A stretch of DNA of 5,966 nucleotides, taken from Thermomonas sp. (GTDB taxonomy: Bacteria > Pseudomonadota > Gammaproteobacteria > Xanthomonadales > Xanthomonadaceae). Below are positions 1 through 5,769 of this stretch, in pieces (within the stretch, counting starts at the first letter, position 1; each line of letters opens with the position of its first letter). A program made the position numbers and the translations under genes. The notes beneath the pieces were generated by a model. It made no database searches. It saw only the letters and a list, made by a program, of their open reading frames with translations, and was not told the origin of the DNA. The stretch lies in assembly GCA_024711415.1 (NCBI GenBank), contig JANJSW010000062.1, forward strand, positions 1-5,966. The letters run 5' to 3'.

Positions 1-1959
1 GCACTGGTGCGCTGCCCGCGCACGGGCGGATGGCCGCCCGCGCGCGTTTCGGCCGCAGCGCGCGTACGTGGGCGCGCAGAGGATCGGCGTCAGGTAATCC
101 GGCTTGCCTTCGATACGCACCAGGTGCGGATGGCGCAGGCCGCCGTGGTAGTCGATCTTGACCGTGCGGTAGCGGTCGAACTCCTTGACCAGCAGCTCGA
201 TCGGCGCCTTGCCGGTCTTGGCTGCCTTGATCGCAGCCTCCAGCGCCTCGCTGTCGTAGGCCATGCCGTTGACCGCGATCACCTGGCTGCCGCTGCCCAG
301 GCCGGCGTTGAACGCCGGGCCGTCCCAGCGCACGTCGCCGATGCTGCCGTCCTTGCCGATGGTCAGCCCGATCGAGTAGGTGAAGTCGGCGCCGCCGCGG
401 CTGCCCGCGCCCTTGGCGTAGGCGTTCGGTTCGTCCTTGTAGACCAGCTTCCAGCCGCTGGCCTCGATGCCGCCCGCAAGCCCGGTCTTGCCGTCGAGGC
501 GATCGCGCAGGAACTTCGCCCAGTCGTGCGGATGCACGCCGTTGAGCGTGGCCACCACGTCTTCGAAGGTGTAGGTGTTCTGCACCTTCCATTCGCCATC
601 GTTGACGCCGAAGAACGCCCTGGCGAAATCATCCAGCGAGCGCTTGCCGTTGCTGCCGGCGCGGATCAGCGCGTCGGCTTCCAGCCAGATCATCTGGCCG
701 CCGCGGTAGTAGTCCTCGCTCATCTGGTAGTTGAGGTAGGCGCGCGGCGCGCGGCCGACCACGATCGGGTCGTTGGTGGTGTCCTGGATGCCGCGCCACG
801 ACAGGCCCGGGCGGTTGTCGGCATAGGCGGCGGCAACCAGCGCCAGCGCGTCGATCGAGGCCGGCAGCGGGCGCATGCCGCTGCGCGCGGCCAGCACGTT
901 GCCCCAGTACTGGGTCTGGCCCTCGTACACCCACAGCAGGCTGTTCTGCATGGGCGTGTTGAGGTTGGGCACCCACAGGTCCTTGCCGCGGCGGTACTTG
1001 CCGTTCCAGGAGTGCACGAACTCGTGTGCCAGCAGGTCGGTGAAGCCCTGCTTCTCCTTCCAGCCGGTGAAATAGTCGGTGCCGACGCCGTTCTCGCTGC
1101 TGCGCTGGTGCTCCAGGCCGTTGCCGCCCATCTGGTCGGACAGCGAGAACAGGAACTGGTAGTGGTCGTAGTGCTGCGCGCCGAACAGCTTCATCGCCTG
1201 GTCGACCATCCTCTTGTGGATCGCCACCTGTTCCGGCTTGGCTTCCAGGTACTTCGGCGCATCGGCAACCACGCCCAGCTTCACCTGCGGCTTGCCGGCC
1301 GGGGTCAGGTCGATGTTCTTCGCGTGGCGGCCGGCGTACACCGGCGAGTCGACGAAGATGTCGTAGGGCACGTTCTCGTAATCGACGGTGTCGCCGCTGC
1401 GGCCGTCCTCGTGCAGGGCGGTGAACGCGGTCCAGCCGGCCGGATAGGTGACGCGCGGGTCGACCATGATCCGGCTCATGTAGTGGCCGGCCGGGTACAG
1501 CGAGGTCGAGATGAACTGGATGTTGAGCATGTTCGGCGTCATCACCACGCGGCCCTGTCCGGGGCCGGTGGCGGTGAGCAGGTCGAACTCGGCGGTGATC
1601 TCGGTCACGCCGTCCGGCACCACCAGATGGAACGCGCCGACCTCCAGCGTGTCGCGCTTCCAGTCCAGCTTCTGGCCGTTGGCCTTGAAGGTCAGGCCGG
1701 CGATGTCGTCCAGCCCGTTGCGCGGCGAATGCCCGCCCGGCACCCAGCGCGGGTACAGCAGGGTCAGCGGGCCGGCCTGCACCGGGATGGTCTGCTTGAT
1801 CCTGAAGATGCGCTGCGAAAGATTGGTGGCGTCCACCTCGACCTTCATCATGCCCGGCGCATATGGCACGTCCTGCGGCTGCGGCACCGAGGCCTGCGCA
1901 TGTGCGCCACCGGCAAGCACGAGGGAAAGGGCAAGGGGCAGCAGGCGGCGGCGGGTCAT
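1..1959 (-). CDS. M61 family metallopeptidase with C-terminal PDZ domain, exported (3' end open at window edge)
   Basis: Zinc aminopeptidase of the M61 (glycyl aminopeptidase-like) family, probably periplasmic, acting on peptides. The frame is open for 653 codons from ATG at 1957-1959, preceded by a GGAG ribosome site (1965-1968) at 5-base spacing. Residues 1-21 form a signal peptide (MTRRR, a hydrophobic Leu/Ala core, then AHA before Gln22). The N-terminal beta domain spans about 30-210. The catalytic domain carries HEFVHSWNGK, with zinc ligands His312 and His316 and catalytic Glu313; the third ligand is Glu346 in WVYEGQTQYWG. A PDZ domain covers about 525-610 (IGKDGSIGDV, then VIAVNG around 559-565). 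Family proteins usually end near the LTPIL at 623-627, yet here the frame stays open for 26 more Arg/Ala-rich codons to the edge, so the C-terminus is uncertain. It diverges from an I78 inhibitor gene. The family assignment is firm; the physiological substrate is unknown. Confidence 0.93.
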   Translation of the reverse strand, partial: MTRRRLLPLALSLVLAGGAHAQASVPQPQDVPYAPGMMKVEVDATNLSQRIFRIKQTIPVQAGPLTLLYPRWVPGGHSPRNGLDDIAGLTFKANGQKLDWKRDTLEVGAFHLVVPDGVTEITAEFDLLTATGPGQGRVVMTPNMLNIQFISTSLYPAGHYMSRIMVDPRVTYPAGWTAFTALHEDGRSGDTVDYENVPYDIFVDSPVYAGRHAKNIDLTPAGKPQVKLGVVADAPKYLEAKPEQVAIHKRMVDQAMKLFGAQHYDHYQFLFSLSDQMGGNGLEHQRSSENGVGTDYFTGWKEKQGFTDLLAHEFVHSWNGKYRRGKDLWVPNLNTPMQNSLLWVYEGQTQYWGNVLAARSGMRPLPASIDALALVAAAYADNRPGLSWRGIQDTTNDPIVVGRAPRAYLNYQMSEDYYRGGQMIWLEADALIRAGSNGKRSLDDFARAFFGVNDGEWKVQNTYTFEDVVATLNGVHPHDWAKFLRDRLDGKTGLAGGIEASGWKLVYKDEPNAYAKGAGSRGGADFTYSIGLTIGKDGSIGDVRWDGPAFNAGLGSGSQVIAVNGMAYDSEALEAAIKAAKTGKAPIELLVKEFDRYRTVKIDYHGGLRHPHLVRIEGKPDYLTPILCAPTYARCGRNARGRPSARARAAHQC
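23..40. repeat. GC-rich inverted repeat near the M61 3' end
   Basis: CGGGCGG (23-29) and CCGCCCG (34-40) form a perfect 7-bp stem around an ATGG loop. It lies past the point where M61 proteins usually end, so it could be a terminator stem in the 3' region of that gene. However, no T-run follows on either strand, and as read it sits inside the open frame. It could also be chance in very GC-rich sequence. Confidence 0.35.
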
Positions 1960-2006
1960 GGCAACTCCGTTAGGACGGTCAAACCCGCATGCTACTGGCC
2001 GCACCG

Positions 2007-2022
2007 GGCAGGCCCCCCTGCC
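2007..2022. repeat. Hairpin in the M61/I78 divergent intergenic region
   Basis: GGCAGG (2007-2012) and CCTGCC (2017-2022) make a 6-bp stem around a CCCC loop, in the 133-base gap between the M61 start (1959) and the I78 lipoprotein start (2093). Two GCATGC hexamers (1987-1992 and 2028-2033) flank it. The promoters of both genes should lie in this gap, but I could not find convincing -35/-10 pairs for either. The hairpin could belong to a leader or operator, or be chance. Confidence 0.3.
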
Positions 2023-2092
2023 GAAAGGCATGCACGGGGGATTCATCGGCGCGGCGACATGATGGGCGCGTCACATTTCCGCGAGCCAGACC

Positions 2093-2389
2093 ATGTCCAT
2101 GCGCCTGTCGCTGCTGTCCCCGCTGCTGTTGCTGGCCGCCTGCGCCAGCCAGCCCGCCACGCCGCCGCCCGCCATGGATGCGCCGATGGCCTGCAATGCC
2201 GATGCGGCGCAGGGTTACCTTGGCCAGCCGGCCAGCGCGGCCAACATCGAAGCGGTGCGCAAGGCCAGCGGCGCCGAGTTGGTGCGCGCGCTCAAGCCCG
2301 ACCAGGTGGTGACCTTGGAATACCGCGGCGAGCGGGTGAACGTGCTGCAGGACGCCGCCGGCATCATCGAGCGGATCAGCTGCGGCTGA
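2093..2389 (+). CDS. I78 family peptidase inhibitor, lipoprotein
   Basis: A 98-residue lipoprotein of the I78 inhibitor family, whose characterised members inhibit serine peptidases such as elastase. Residues 1-16 are a lipoprotein signal peptide ending in the lipobox LAAC, with lipidation expected at Cys17; Ala18 follows, not Asp, which favours outer-membrane sorting. A Pro/Ala linker (about 20-32) leads to a compact domain of about 65 residues. Visible family features are Cys34 and Cys97, a likely disulfide closing the domain; Thr74 and Tyr77-Arg78; RVNV at 81-84; Asp87; and the terminal ISCG. ATG at 2093 is preferred because a weak GAG (2083-2085) lies 7 bases upstream; ATG at 2099 is the alternative. 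It is the only plus-strand gene, diverging from the M61 peptidase and ending 20 bases from the stop of the convergent transporter gene. The target protease is not shown by the sequence. Confidence 0.85.
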   Translation: MSMRLSLLSPLLLLAACASQPATPPPAMDAPMACNADAAQGYLGQPASAANIEAVRKASGAELVRALKPDQVVTLEYRGERVNVLQDAAGIIERISCG

Positions 2390-2409
2390 GCGCCATCACG
2401 TCGACGCGC

Positions 2410-3687
2410 TCAGGCGCGCTCGTCGAAGCCCTGCACGTCGGTGGCGGCAACTGCCTGCAGGTGCGCGGCATCGGTATAGCGCCACGCCACCAGGGCGGCG
2501 ACCGCCAGCAGCAGCGCGGCGATCAGGAACGCCACGCCGGGCAGGTGCAGCGGCGCGTGCGGGCCGATGAAAAAGCCGAACGAGCCGGCGAACAGCGCCG
2601 GCGCCATGATCCCGGCCAGCGACACCAGGCTGCCCAGCGAACCCTGGATGCGGCCCTGTTCGTTGGCCGGCACCTGGCGGGTGATCAGCGCCATCGTCGC
2701 CGGCCCGGCGACCGCCCACAGCGCGCTGATCGGCAGGCCGATGAGGAACACCCAGCCCGCCCCTGCCAGCCCGTACAGCACGAAGCCGACGGTGCCGCAG
2801 GCCAGCCCCAGCAGCATCGCGCGGCGCTCGCCCAGCGCCTTCACCAGCCGCCCCACCAGCGCCACGTTGACGATCACGCTGCACACGCCCACCGCCGCCA
2901 GCACGTAACCGGCCTGCTTTTCCTTCCAGCCGAACGCGGCGTCGGCGAACAGCACGAAGGTGCTGGGATAGACGTAGTGGGCGAAGTTGGCGATGAACAC
3001 CACCGCCACCAGCGCCCAGATGCGCGGGTGTTCCAGCAGCATCCGCACGCCGCCCATCGGGCGCGCGTGCTTCCAGTCGAAGCGCGCGGTGCGGCGCTCC
3101 CGCGGCAGCGATTCCGGCAGCACGAACAGGCCGTACAGGAAGTTCAGCAGGGCCAGCCCGGCGGCGAACCAGAACGGCAGCCGGTGGCTGATGTCGCCCA
3201 GCACGCCGCCGATCAGCGGGCCGACGATGAAGCCCAGCCCGAACGCGGCGCCGATCATGCCGAAGCTCTTCGCGCGCTGTTCCGCAGGCACCACGTCGGC
3301 GATGTAGGCGTTGGCGGTGGAGAAGCTGGCCGAAGTCGCCGCCGACAGCAGCCGGCCCACGAACAGCCAGCCCAGCGTGGGCGCCAGCGCCATGAACACG
3401 AAGTCCGCGGCCAGCCCCAAGCAGGACAGCAGGATCACCGGGCGGCGGCCGAAGCGGTCGGACAGCGCGCCCTGGACCGGCGTGCAGAAGAACTGCACGA
3501 TCGAGAACGCGAACGCGAACACGCCGGTCCAGTAGGCGGCGGTGGACAGGTCGCCGCCGACCATCTGTTCGACCAGGTGCGGCAGCACCGGGATGATCAC
3601 CCCGAACGCGATCACGTCGATCAGCACGGTGACGAAGATGAAGGCGAGCGCGGCCTTGCGCGCGCCGGGAGCATGGGTGGCGTTCAA
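2410..3687 (-). CDS. TCR/Tet-like MFS efflux transporter
   Basis: A 425-residue inner-membrane major facilitator of the TetA-like drug:proton antiporter group, with about 12 hydrophobic helices in two halves and a cytoplasmic loop at about 193-220 ([16 protein letters not shown]). TM1 carries [15 protein letters not shown] with Asp24. Motif A is [10 protein letters not shown] at 73-82, and Asp95 follows in the next helix. The antiporter motif C lies at 147-161 ([16 protein letters not shown]). These match TetA(B) well, but the residue aligned with its TM9 aspartate is Gly298, so tetracycline itself may not be the substrate. The first codon is TTG at 3685-3687, chosen because AAGGA (3696-3700) sits 8 bases upstream and no in-frame ATG or GTG lies nearby. 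It lies 54 bases downstream of the DUF2239 gene in the same direction, probably co-transcribed. Its stop is 20 bases from that of the convergent I78 gene. Family is firm; substrate unknown. Confidence 0.92.
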   Translation of the reverse strand: MNATHAPGARKAALAFIFVTVLIDVIAFGVIIPVLPHLVEQMVGGDLSTAAYWTGVFAFAFSIVQFFCTPVQGALSDRFGRRPVILLSCLGLAADFVFMALAPTLGWLFVGRLLSAATSASFSTANAYIADVVPAEQRAKSFGMIGAAFGLGFIVGPLIGGVLGDISHRLPFWFAAGLALLNFLYGLFVLPESLPRERRTARFDWKHARPMGGVRMLLEHPRIWALVAVVFIANFAHYVYPSTFVLFADAAFGWKEKQAGYVLAAVGVCSVIVNVALVGRLVKALGERRAMLLGLACGTVGFVLYGLAGAGWVFLIGLPISALWAVAGPATMALITRQVPANEQGRIQGSLGSLVSLAGIMAPALFAGSFGFFIGPHAPLHLPGVAFLIAALLLAVAALVAWRYTDAAHLQAVAATDVQGFDERA

Positions 3688-3695
3688 GCGGGAAA

Positions 3696-3700
3696 TCCTT
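3696..3700 (-). promoter_or_regulatory. Ribosome binding site that fixes the TTG start of the MFS gene
   Basis: Reads AAGGA on the minus strand, 8 bases before TTG (3685-3687). It is the only good Shine-Dalgarno match near the beginning of the conserved transporter sequence, so it decides the non-ATG start. Confidence 0.7.
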
Positions 3701-3713
3701 GGGGTCCGTTGTT

Positions 3714-3731
3714 GCCGCGCCGGCGCGCGGC
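3714..3731. repeat. GC hairpin between DUF2239 and the MFS gene
   Basis: GCCGCGC (3714-3720) and GCGCGGC (3725-3731) form a perfect 7-bp stem with a 4-base loop in the 54-base gap. On the minus strand it is followed by AACAACGG rather than a T-run, so it is not a standard intrinsic terminator. It could attenuate or stabilise the transporter part of a shared transcript; chance is also possible at this base composition. Confidence 0.4.
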
Positions 3732-3741
3732 GGGCATTGCG

Positions 3742-4335
3742 TCAGGCGACGAAGGCGTCCGTCGCCAGCCATTCCACGTGTTCGCGCACGTCGTCCGGCC
3801 AGCGCGCGATGCCGGCCTGGAAGCGGCCGTACTCGCCGGCAAACAGCGCACGGGTGGCGTCCTCGAAGCCCGCCTCGTTGCCGGCCATCGCCTGCATGAA
3901 GCGGTAGGTCGCTTCCTGCGCGGCGCGGTGGCGGTCTTCCTCCACTGACACCTTGCGCGCCGCGTCCACCAGCCGGCGCAGCGCCACCGAGGCGCCGCCG
4001 GGCTGCGCCGCCAGCCAGTCCCAGTGGCGCGGCAGCAGGGTCACCTCGCGCGGCACCACCCCCAGCTTCGGGCGCCCGGGCCGGCGCGGCCGCTCCGGCT
4101 CGCTCGCGCCCTCGCCCAGGTGTTGCGGGCGCGACAGCCAGGCCAGCAGGTCGGTGGGGGGCAGTTCCAGCGGCAGTTCCAGGGTGCGCGCGTCGGCGTC
4201 GTCGAACACCAGCAGCGGGCGCTCCGGGTGCGCATCGAACGCCTGCTTGGCTTTCAGCGCGACGTGGCGCAGCTCGCCGCTGGCGATCCGGTAGCTGCCA
4301 GAGAAGGCGGTGCAGCGCAGGGACGGACTGACCAC
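3742..4335 (-). CDS. DUF2239 family protein (uncharacterised)
   Basis: A 197-residue soluble protein matching the DUF2239 family, for which I know no established function. The start is GTG at 4333-4335, supported by GGAG (4343-4346) 7 bases upstream; the frame continues further 5' but into folE, and without family similarity. The N-terminal part (about 8-67) has CTAFSGSYRIASGE and PLLVFDDADART, a beta-rich segment. A linker at 79-92 is rich in Arg and Pro and contains GRPK, resembling an AT-hook core. Residues 95-127 read as a strand (REVTLLP), a helix (RHWDWLAAQ), a GGAS turn and a second helix (VALRRLVDAAR), the layout of a ribbon-helix-helix. The C-terminal 65 residues look helical (Phe/Trp-rich). 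There is no signal peptide or membrane segment. It lies between folE (62-base gap) and the transporter (54-base gap). A DNA-binding role is inference from motif shape; family membership is more secure. Confidence 0.85.
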   Translation of the reverse strand: MVSPSLRCTAFSGSYRIASGELRHVALKAKQAFDAHPERPLLVFDDADARTLELPLELPPTDLLAWLSRPQHLGEGASEPERPRRPGRPKLGVVPREVTLLPRHWDWLAAQPGGASVALRRLVDAARKVSVEEDRHRAAQEATYRFMQAMAGNEAGFEDATRALFAGEYGRFQAGIARWPDDVREHVEWLATDAFVA

Positions 4336-4360
4336 GGCGGATCTCCGGGCGGGAAGGTCA

Positions 4361-4390
4361 ATATTACCCGGATTAAATGAGCCCGAACAA
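4361..4390 (-). promoter_or_regulatory. Candidate promoter for DUF2239-MFS, in an AT-rich patch
   Basis: On the minus strand TTGTTC (4385-4390) and TAATAT (4361-4366) are separated by 18 bases and could be -35 and -10 elements of a sigma-70-type promoter, giving a short leader of about 20 bases before the GTG at 4335. The patch 4359-4379 is strikingly AT-rich against its surroundings. It also contains an imperfect palindrome, GGTCAATATTACCC at 4357-4370, with 10 of 14 positions symmetric around AATATT, which overlaps the -10 and could be an operator. The -35 element is weak (3 of 6 matches). Confidence 0.4.
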
Positions 4391-4397
4391 GCGGTGC

Positions 4398-5009
4398 TCA
4401 GCGGCCCGGGCCGACCTCGATGAAGCGCAGGAACTCGGCGCGGGTGCGCGCATCGTCGCGGAAGCTGCCCAGCATCTTCGACGTCACCATGCTTACCCCG
4501 CGCTTGTGGATGCCGCGCGTGGTCATGCACTCGTGCGCGCCCACCACCACCACGCCCACGCCGCGCGGCTGCAGCGCGCGCTGGATGCAGCCGGCGATCT
4601 GCGCGGTCATCTTCTCCTGCACCTGGAAGCGGCGCGCATACGCCTCGACCACCCGCGCCAGCTTGCTGATGCCGACCACCTTGCCGTCCGGCAGGTAGCC
4701 CACGTGGACCTTGCCGATGATCGGCGCCATGTGGTGTTCGCAGTGGCTTTCGTACTCGATATCGCGCAGCACGATCATCTCGTCGTAGCCGCCCACTTCC
4801 TCGAAGGTGCGGGCCATGTAGTCGTCCGGATCCAGCGCATAGCCGCTGAACCAGTCCTCGTAAGCCTTGGCCACCCGTCGCGGCGTGTCCAGCAGGCCTT
4901 CGCGGGTCGGGTCGTCGCCGGCCCATCGCAGCAGCGTGCGCACGGCGTCCTCGGCCTGCTGGCGGGTGACGTCGTGGCGGGAATCCTCGCGACGGGGGGC
5001 GTCGGACAT
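4398..5009 (-). CDS. folE: GTP cyclohydrolase I (FolE, type IA)
   Basis: Catalyses GTP to 7,8-dihydroneopterin triphosphate plus formate, the first committed step of tetrahydrofolate synthesis, in the cytosol; the family forms a zinc-dependent homodecamer. The protein is 203 residues, within the normal range. The signature [20 protein letters not shown] starts at residue 88: Cys90 and His93 are the expected zinc ligands, His92 is the catalytic neighbour, and Cys161 in [11 protein letters not shown] is the third ligand. [11 protein letters not shown] (40-50) and the C-terminal segment after [11 protein letters not shown] (171-181) also fit. ATG at 5007-5009 is chosen because GGAG (5016-5019) lies 6 bases upstream; an in-frame ATG at 5043-5045 is the alternative but has a poorer ribosome site. 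The gene upstream ends in a strong terminator, so folE likely has its own promoter in 5010-5060; TAACAT at about 5044-5049 (minus strand) is a weak -10 candidate without a good -35. Confidence 0.98.
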   Translation of the reverse strand: MSDAPRREDSRHDVTRQQAEDAVRTLLRWAGDDPTREGLLDTPRRVAKAYEDWFSGYALDPDDYMARTFEEVGGYDEMIVLRDIEYESHCEHHMAPIIGKVHVGYLPDGKVVGISKLARVVEAYARRFQVQEKMTAQIAGCIQRALQPRGVGVVVVGAHECMTTRGIHKRGVSMVTSKMLGSFRDDARTRAEFLRFIEVGPGR

Positions 5010-5060
5010 CGTGGGCTCCGGAAACGGGCGTGGACGGCCGCTCATGTTACCGCGTCCCGC

Positions 5061-5085
5061 AAAAAGGCCGCCCGGAGGCGGCCTT
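5061..5085 (-). terminator. Intrinsic terminator of the glycine-zipper gene
   Basis: AAGGCCGCC (5064-5072) and GGCGGCCTT (5077-5085) form a perfect 9-bp stem around a CGGA loop. Read on the minus strand it ends in five Ts (5065 to 5061), the classic rho-independent layout. It starts 22 bases past the stop codon at 5108-5110. The plus-strand reading has only two Ts after the stem, so it is one-directional. Confidence 0.92.
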
Positions 5086-5107
5086 GTCATCGCGATGGTA
5101 CCGAGGC

Positions 5108-5566
5108 TCAGTGGCCGTCGCGATCGGCATCGCCGGGCATGGCGTTCTCGATATGGTGCCAGCCATCGCGCACCGCGCTCTTGGCTTCCGACCAGGCCAG
5201 CCGCGAATTCGCCTTGGTGGCTTCCCAGTTGCGCTCGAGGTCGGACTCCACGTCCTTGAACTTGCGGCCGCGGTACTGGCTGTAGGTGTCGTAGCCGTAC
5301 TTGTAGGCCGGCTCGTAGTCGCGCCATTCGCTGCCGCTCACGTAGTACGGCGTGTTCTTGTAGTTCTTCTCGAAGTGGCGGGTGTATTCGGTGGGATTGA
5401 TCGCCTCGGCCAGCGCGCCGCCGCCCTTGGCACCCAGCGCACCGCCGGCGATCGCACCGACCACGGTGCCGACCGGGCCGGCAGCCGAACCGACGGCCGC
5501 GCCCGTGATCGCGCCCGCAACCGCACCCGTACCTTCACCGATGCTGTGATCTTTCTTGATCGTCAT
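5108..5566 (-). CDS. Glycine-zipper domain protein, probably envelope- or stress-associated
   Basis: A 152-residue protein of no firmly known function. ATG at 5564-5566 is preceded by a consensus AAGGAG (5574-5579) at 7-base spacing, suggesting strong translation. Residues 10-50 are a glycine zipper: Gly at 14, 18, 22, 26 and 30, then after a Pro31 break at 33, 37, 41, 45 and 49, two runs of GxxxG that could pack as a helical hairpin in or on a membrane. There is no conventional signal peptide before it ([13 protein letters not shown]). Residues 60-100 are Tyr-rich ([20 protein letters not shown]), a pattern I recall from conserved proteobacterial zipper proteins. Residues 103-140 look like a charged amphipathic helix with regularly placed Trp at 114, 125 and 136. 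It is a single-gene unit, with a 203-base upstream gap and its own terminator. A stress-response role is inference from related proteins, not shown here. Confidence 0.85.
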   Translation of the reverse strand: MTIKKDHSIGEGTGAVAGAITGAAVGSAAGPVGTVVGAIAGGALGAKGGGALAEAINPTEYTRHFEKNYKNTPYYVSGSEWRDYEPAYKYGYDTYSQYRGRKFKDVESDLERNWEATKANSRLAWSEAKSAVRDGWHHIENAMPGDADRDGH

Positions 5567-5677
5567 GTTCGCGCTCCTTGTCTTCTTGCTTGGGGGAAGC
5601 CGGCTTTCGCCGACGCGAACCAAGATGCAGCGCGGACTGTCTGCAGCGAATGAACTTTCCGTTAGCAACACGTGCAT

Positions 5678-5695
5678 GCTCATGAACCGCTCATG
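5678..5695. repeat. Direct repeat / dyad upstream of the glycine-zipper gene
   Basis: GCTCATG occurs at 5678-5684 and again at 5689-5695, 11 bases apart start to start (about one helical turn). The same bases contain the dyad CATGA-N5-TCATG (5681-5695). It lies about 115-130 bases upstream of the ATG at 5566, where an activator or repressor site would be plausible. I saw no convincing promoter nearby; TTGCTA on the minus strand just downstream lacks a good -10. Confidence 0.3.
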
Positions 5696-5729
5696 CAGGT
5701 GAAGGCGGCGGCGGCAACTGCAATGCGCG

Positions 5730-5755
5730 ACCGCCCGCGACGATGCGCGGGCGGT
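5730..5755 (-). terminator. Terminator-like hairpin after the AIM24 family gene
   Basis: ACCGCCCGCG (5730-5739) and CGCGGGCGGT (5746-5755) form a perfect 10-bp, almost all-GC stem around a 6-base loop, 14 bases past the stop codon at 5770-5772. Position and strength fit a terminator of the gene to the right. No T-run follows on the minus strand (CGCGCATTGC), so it may depend on other factors or only protect the 3' end. Confidence 0.55.
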
Positions 5756-5769
5756 GATGCGTGCCGCGA

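Noticed and set aside
3714..3731. Hairpin between DUF2239 and the transporter as an operon-splitting terminator
   Set aside because: No T-run follows the stem on the minus strand, so it is listed only as a repeat.
7..3948. A 1313-codon open frame on the plus strand crossing the M61, I78, transporter and DUF2239 region
   Set aside because: It is an antisense shadow. The codons of the three minus-strand genes all fall in the register where an antisense stop needs TTA, CTA or TCA in the sense strand, which this GC-rich genome hardly uses; it ends at a TCA codon (Ser130) of DUF2239. Its translation is Arg/Ala/His-rich low-complexity sequence with no recognised domain.
4336..4926. Long N-terminal extension of the DUF2239 frame into folE
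   Set aside because: The extension is out-of-frame folE sequence; the GTG at 4335 has its own ribosome site and matches the family's N-terminus.
4377..5285. A 302-codon plus-strand open frame opposite folE
   Set aside because: folE on the minus strand is unambiguous, with all zinc ligands in place; the plus-strand product has no family pattern and is explained by base composition.
5010..5327. Extended folE start upstream of 5009
   Set aside because: The extension crosses the terminator at 5061-5085 and the end of the glycine-zipper gene; GGAG at 5016-5019 supports ATG at 5007-5009.
5597..5606. Perfect palindrome AAGCCGGCTT in the leader of the glycine-zipper gene
   Set aside because: Ten bases with no loop and no partner copy; short palindromes are common by chance in GC-rich DNA.
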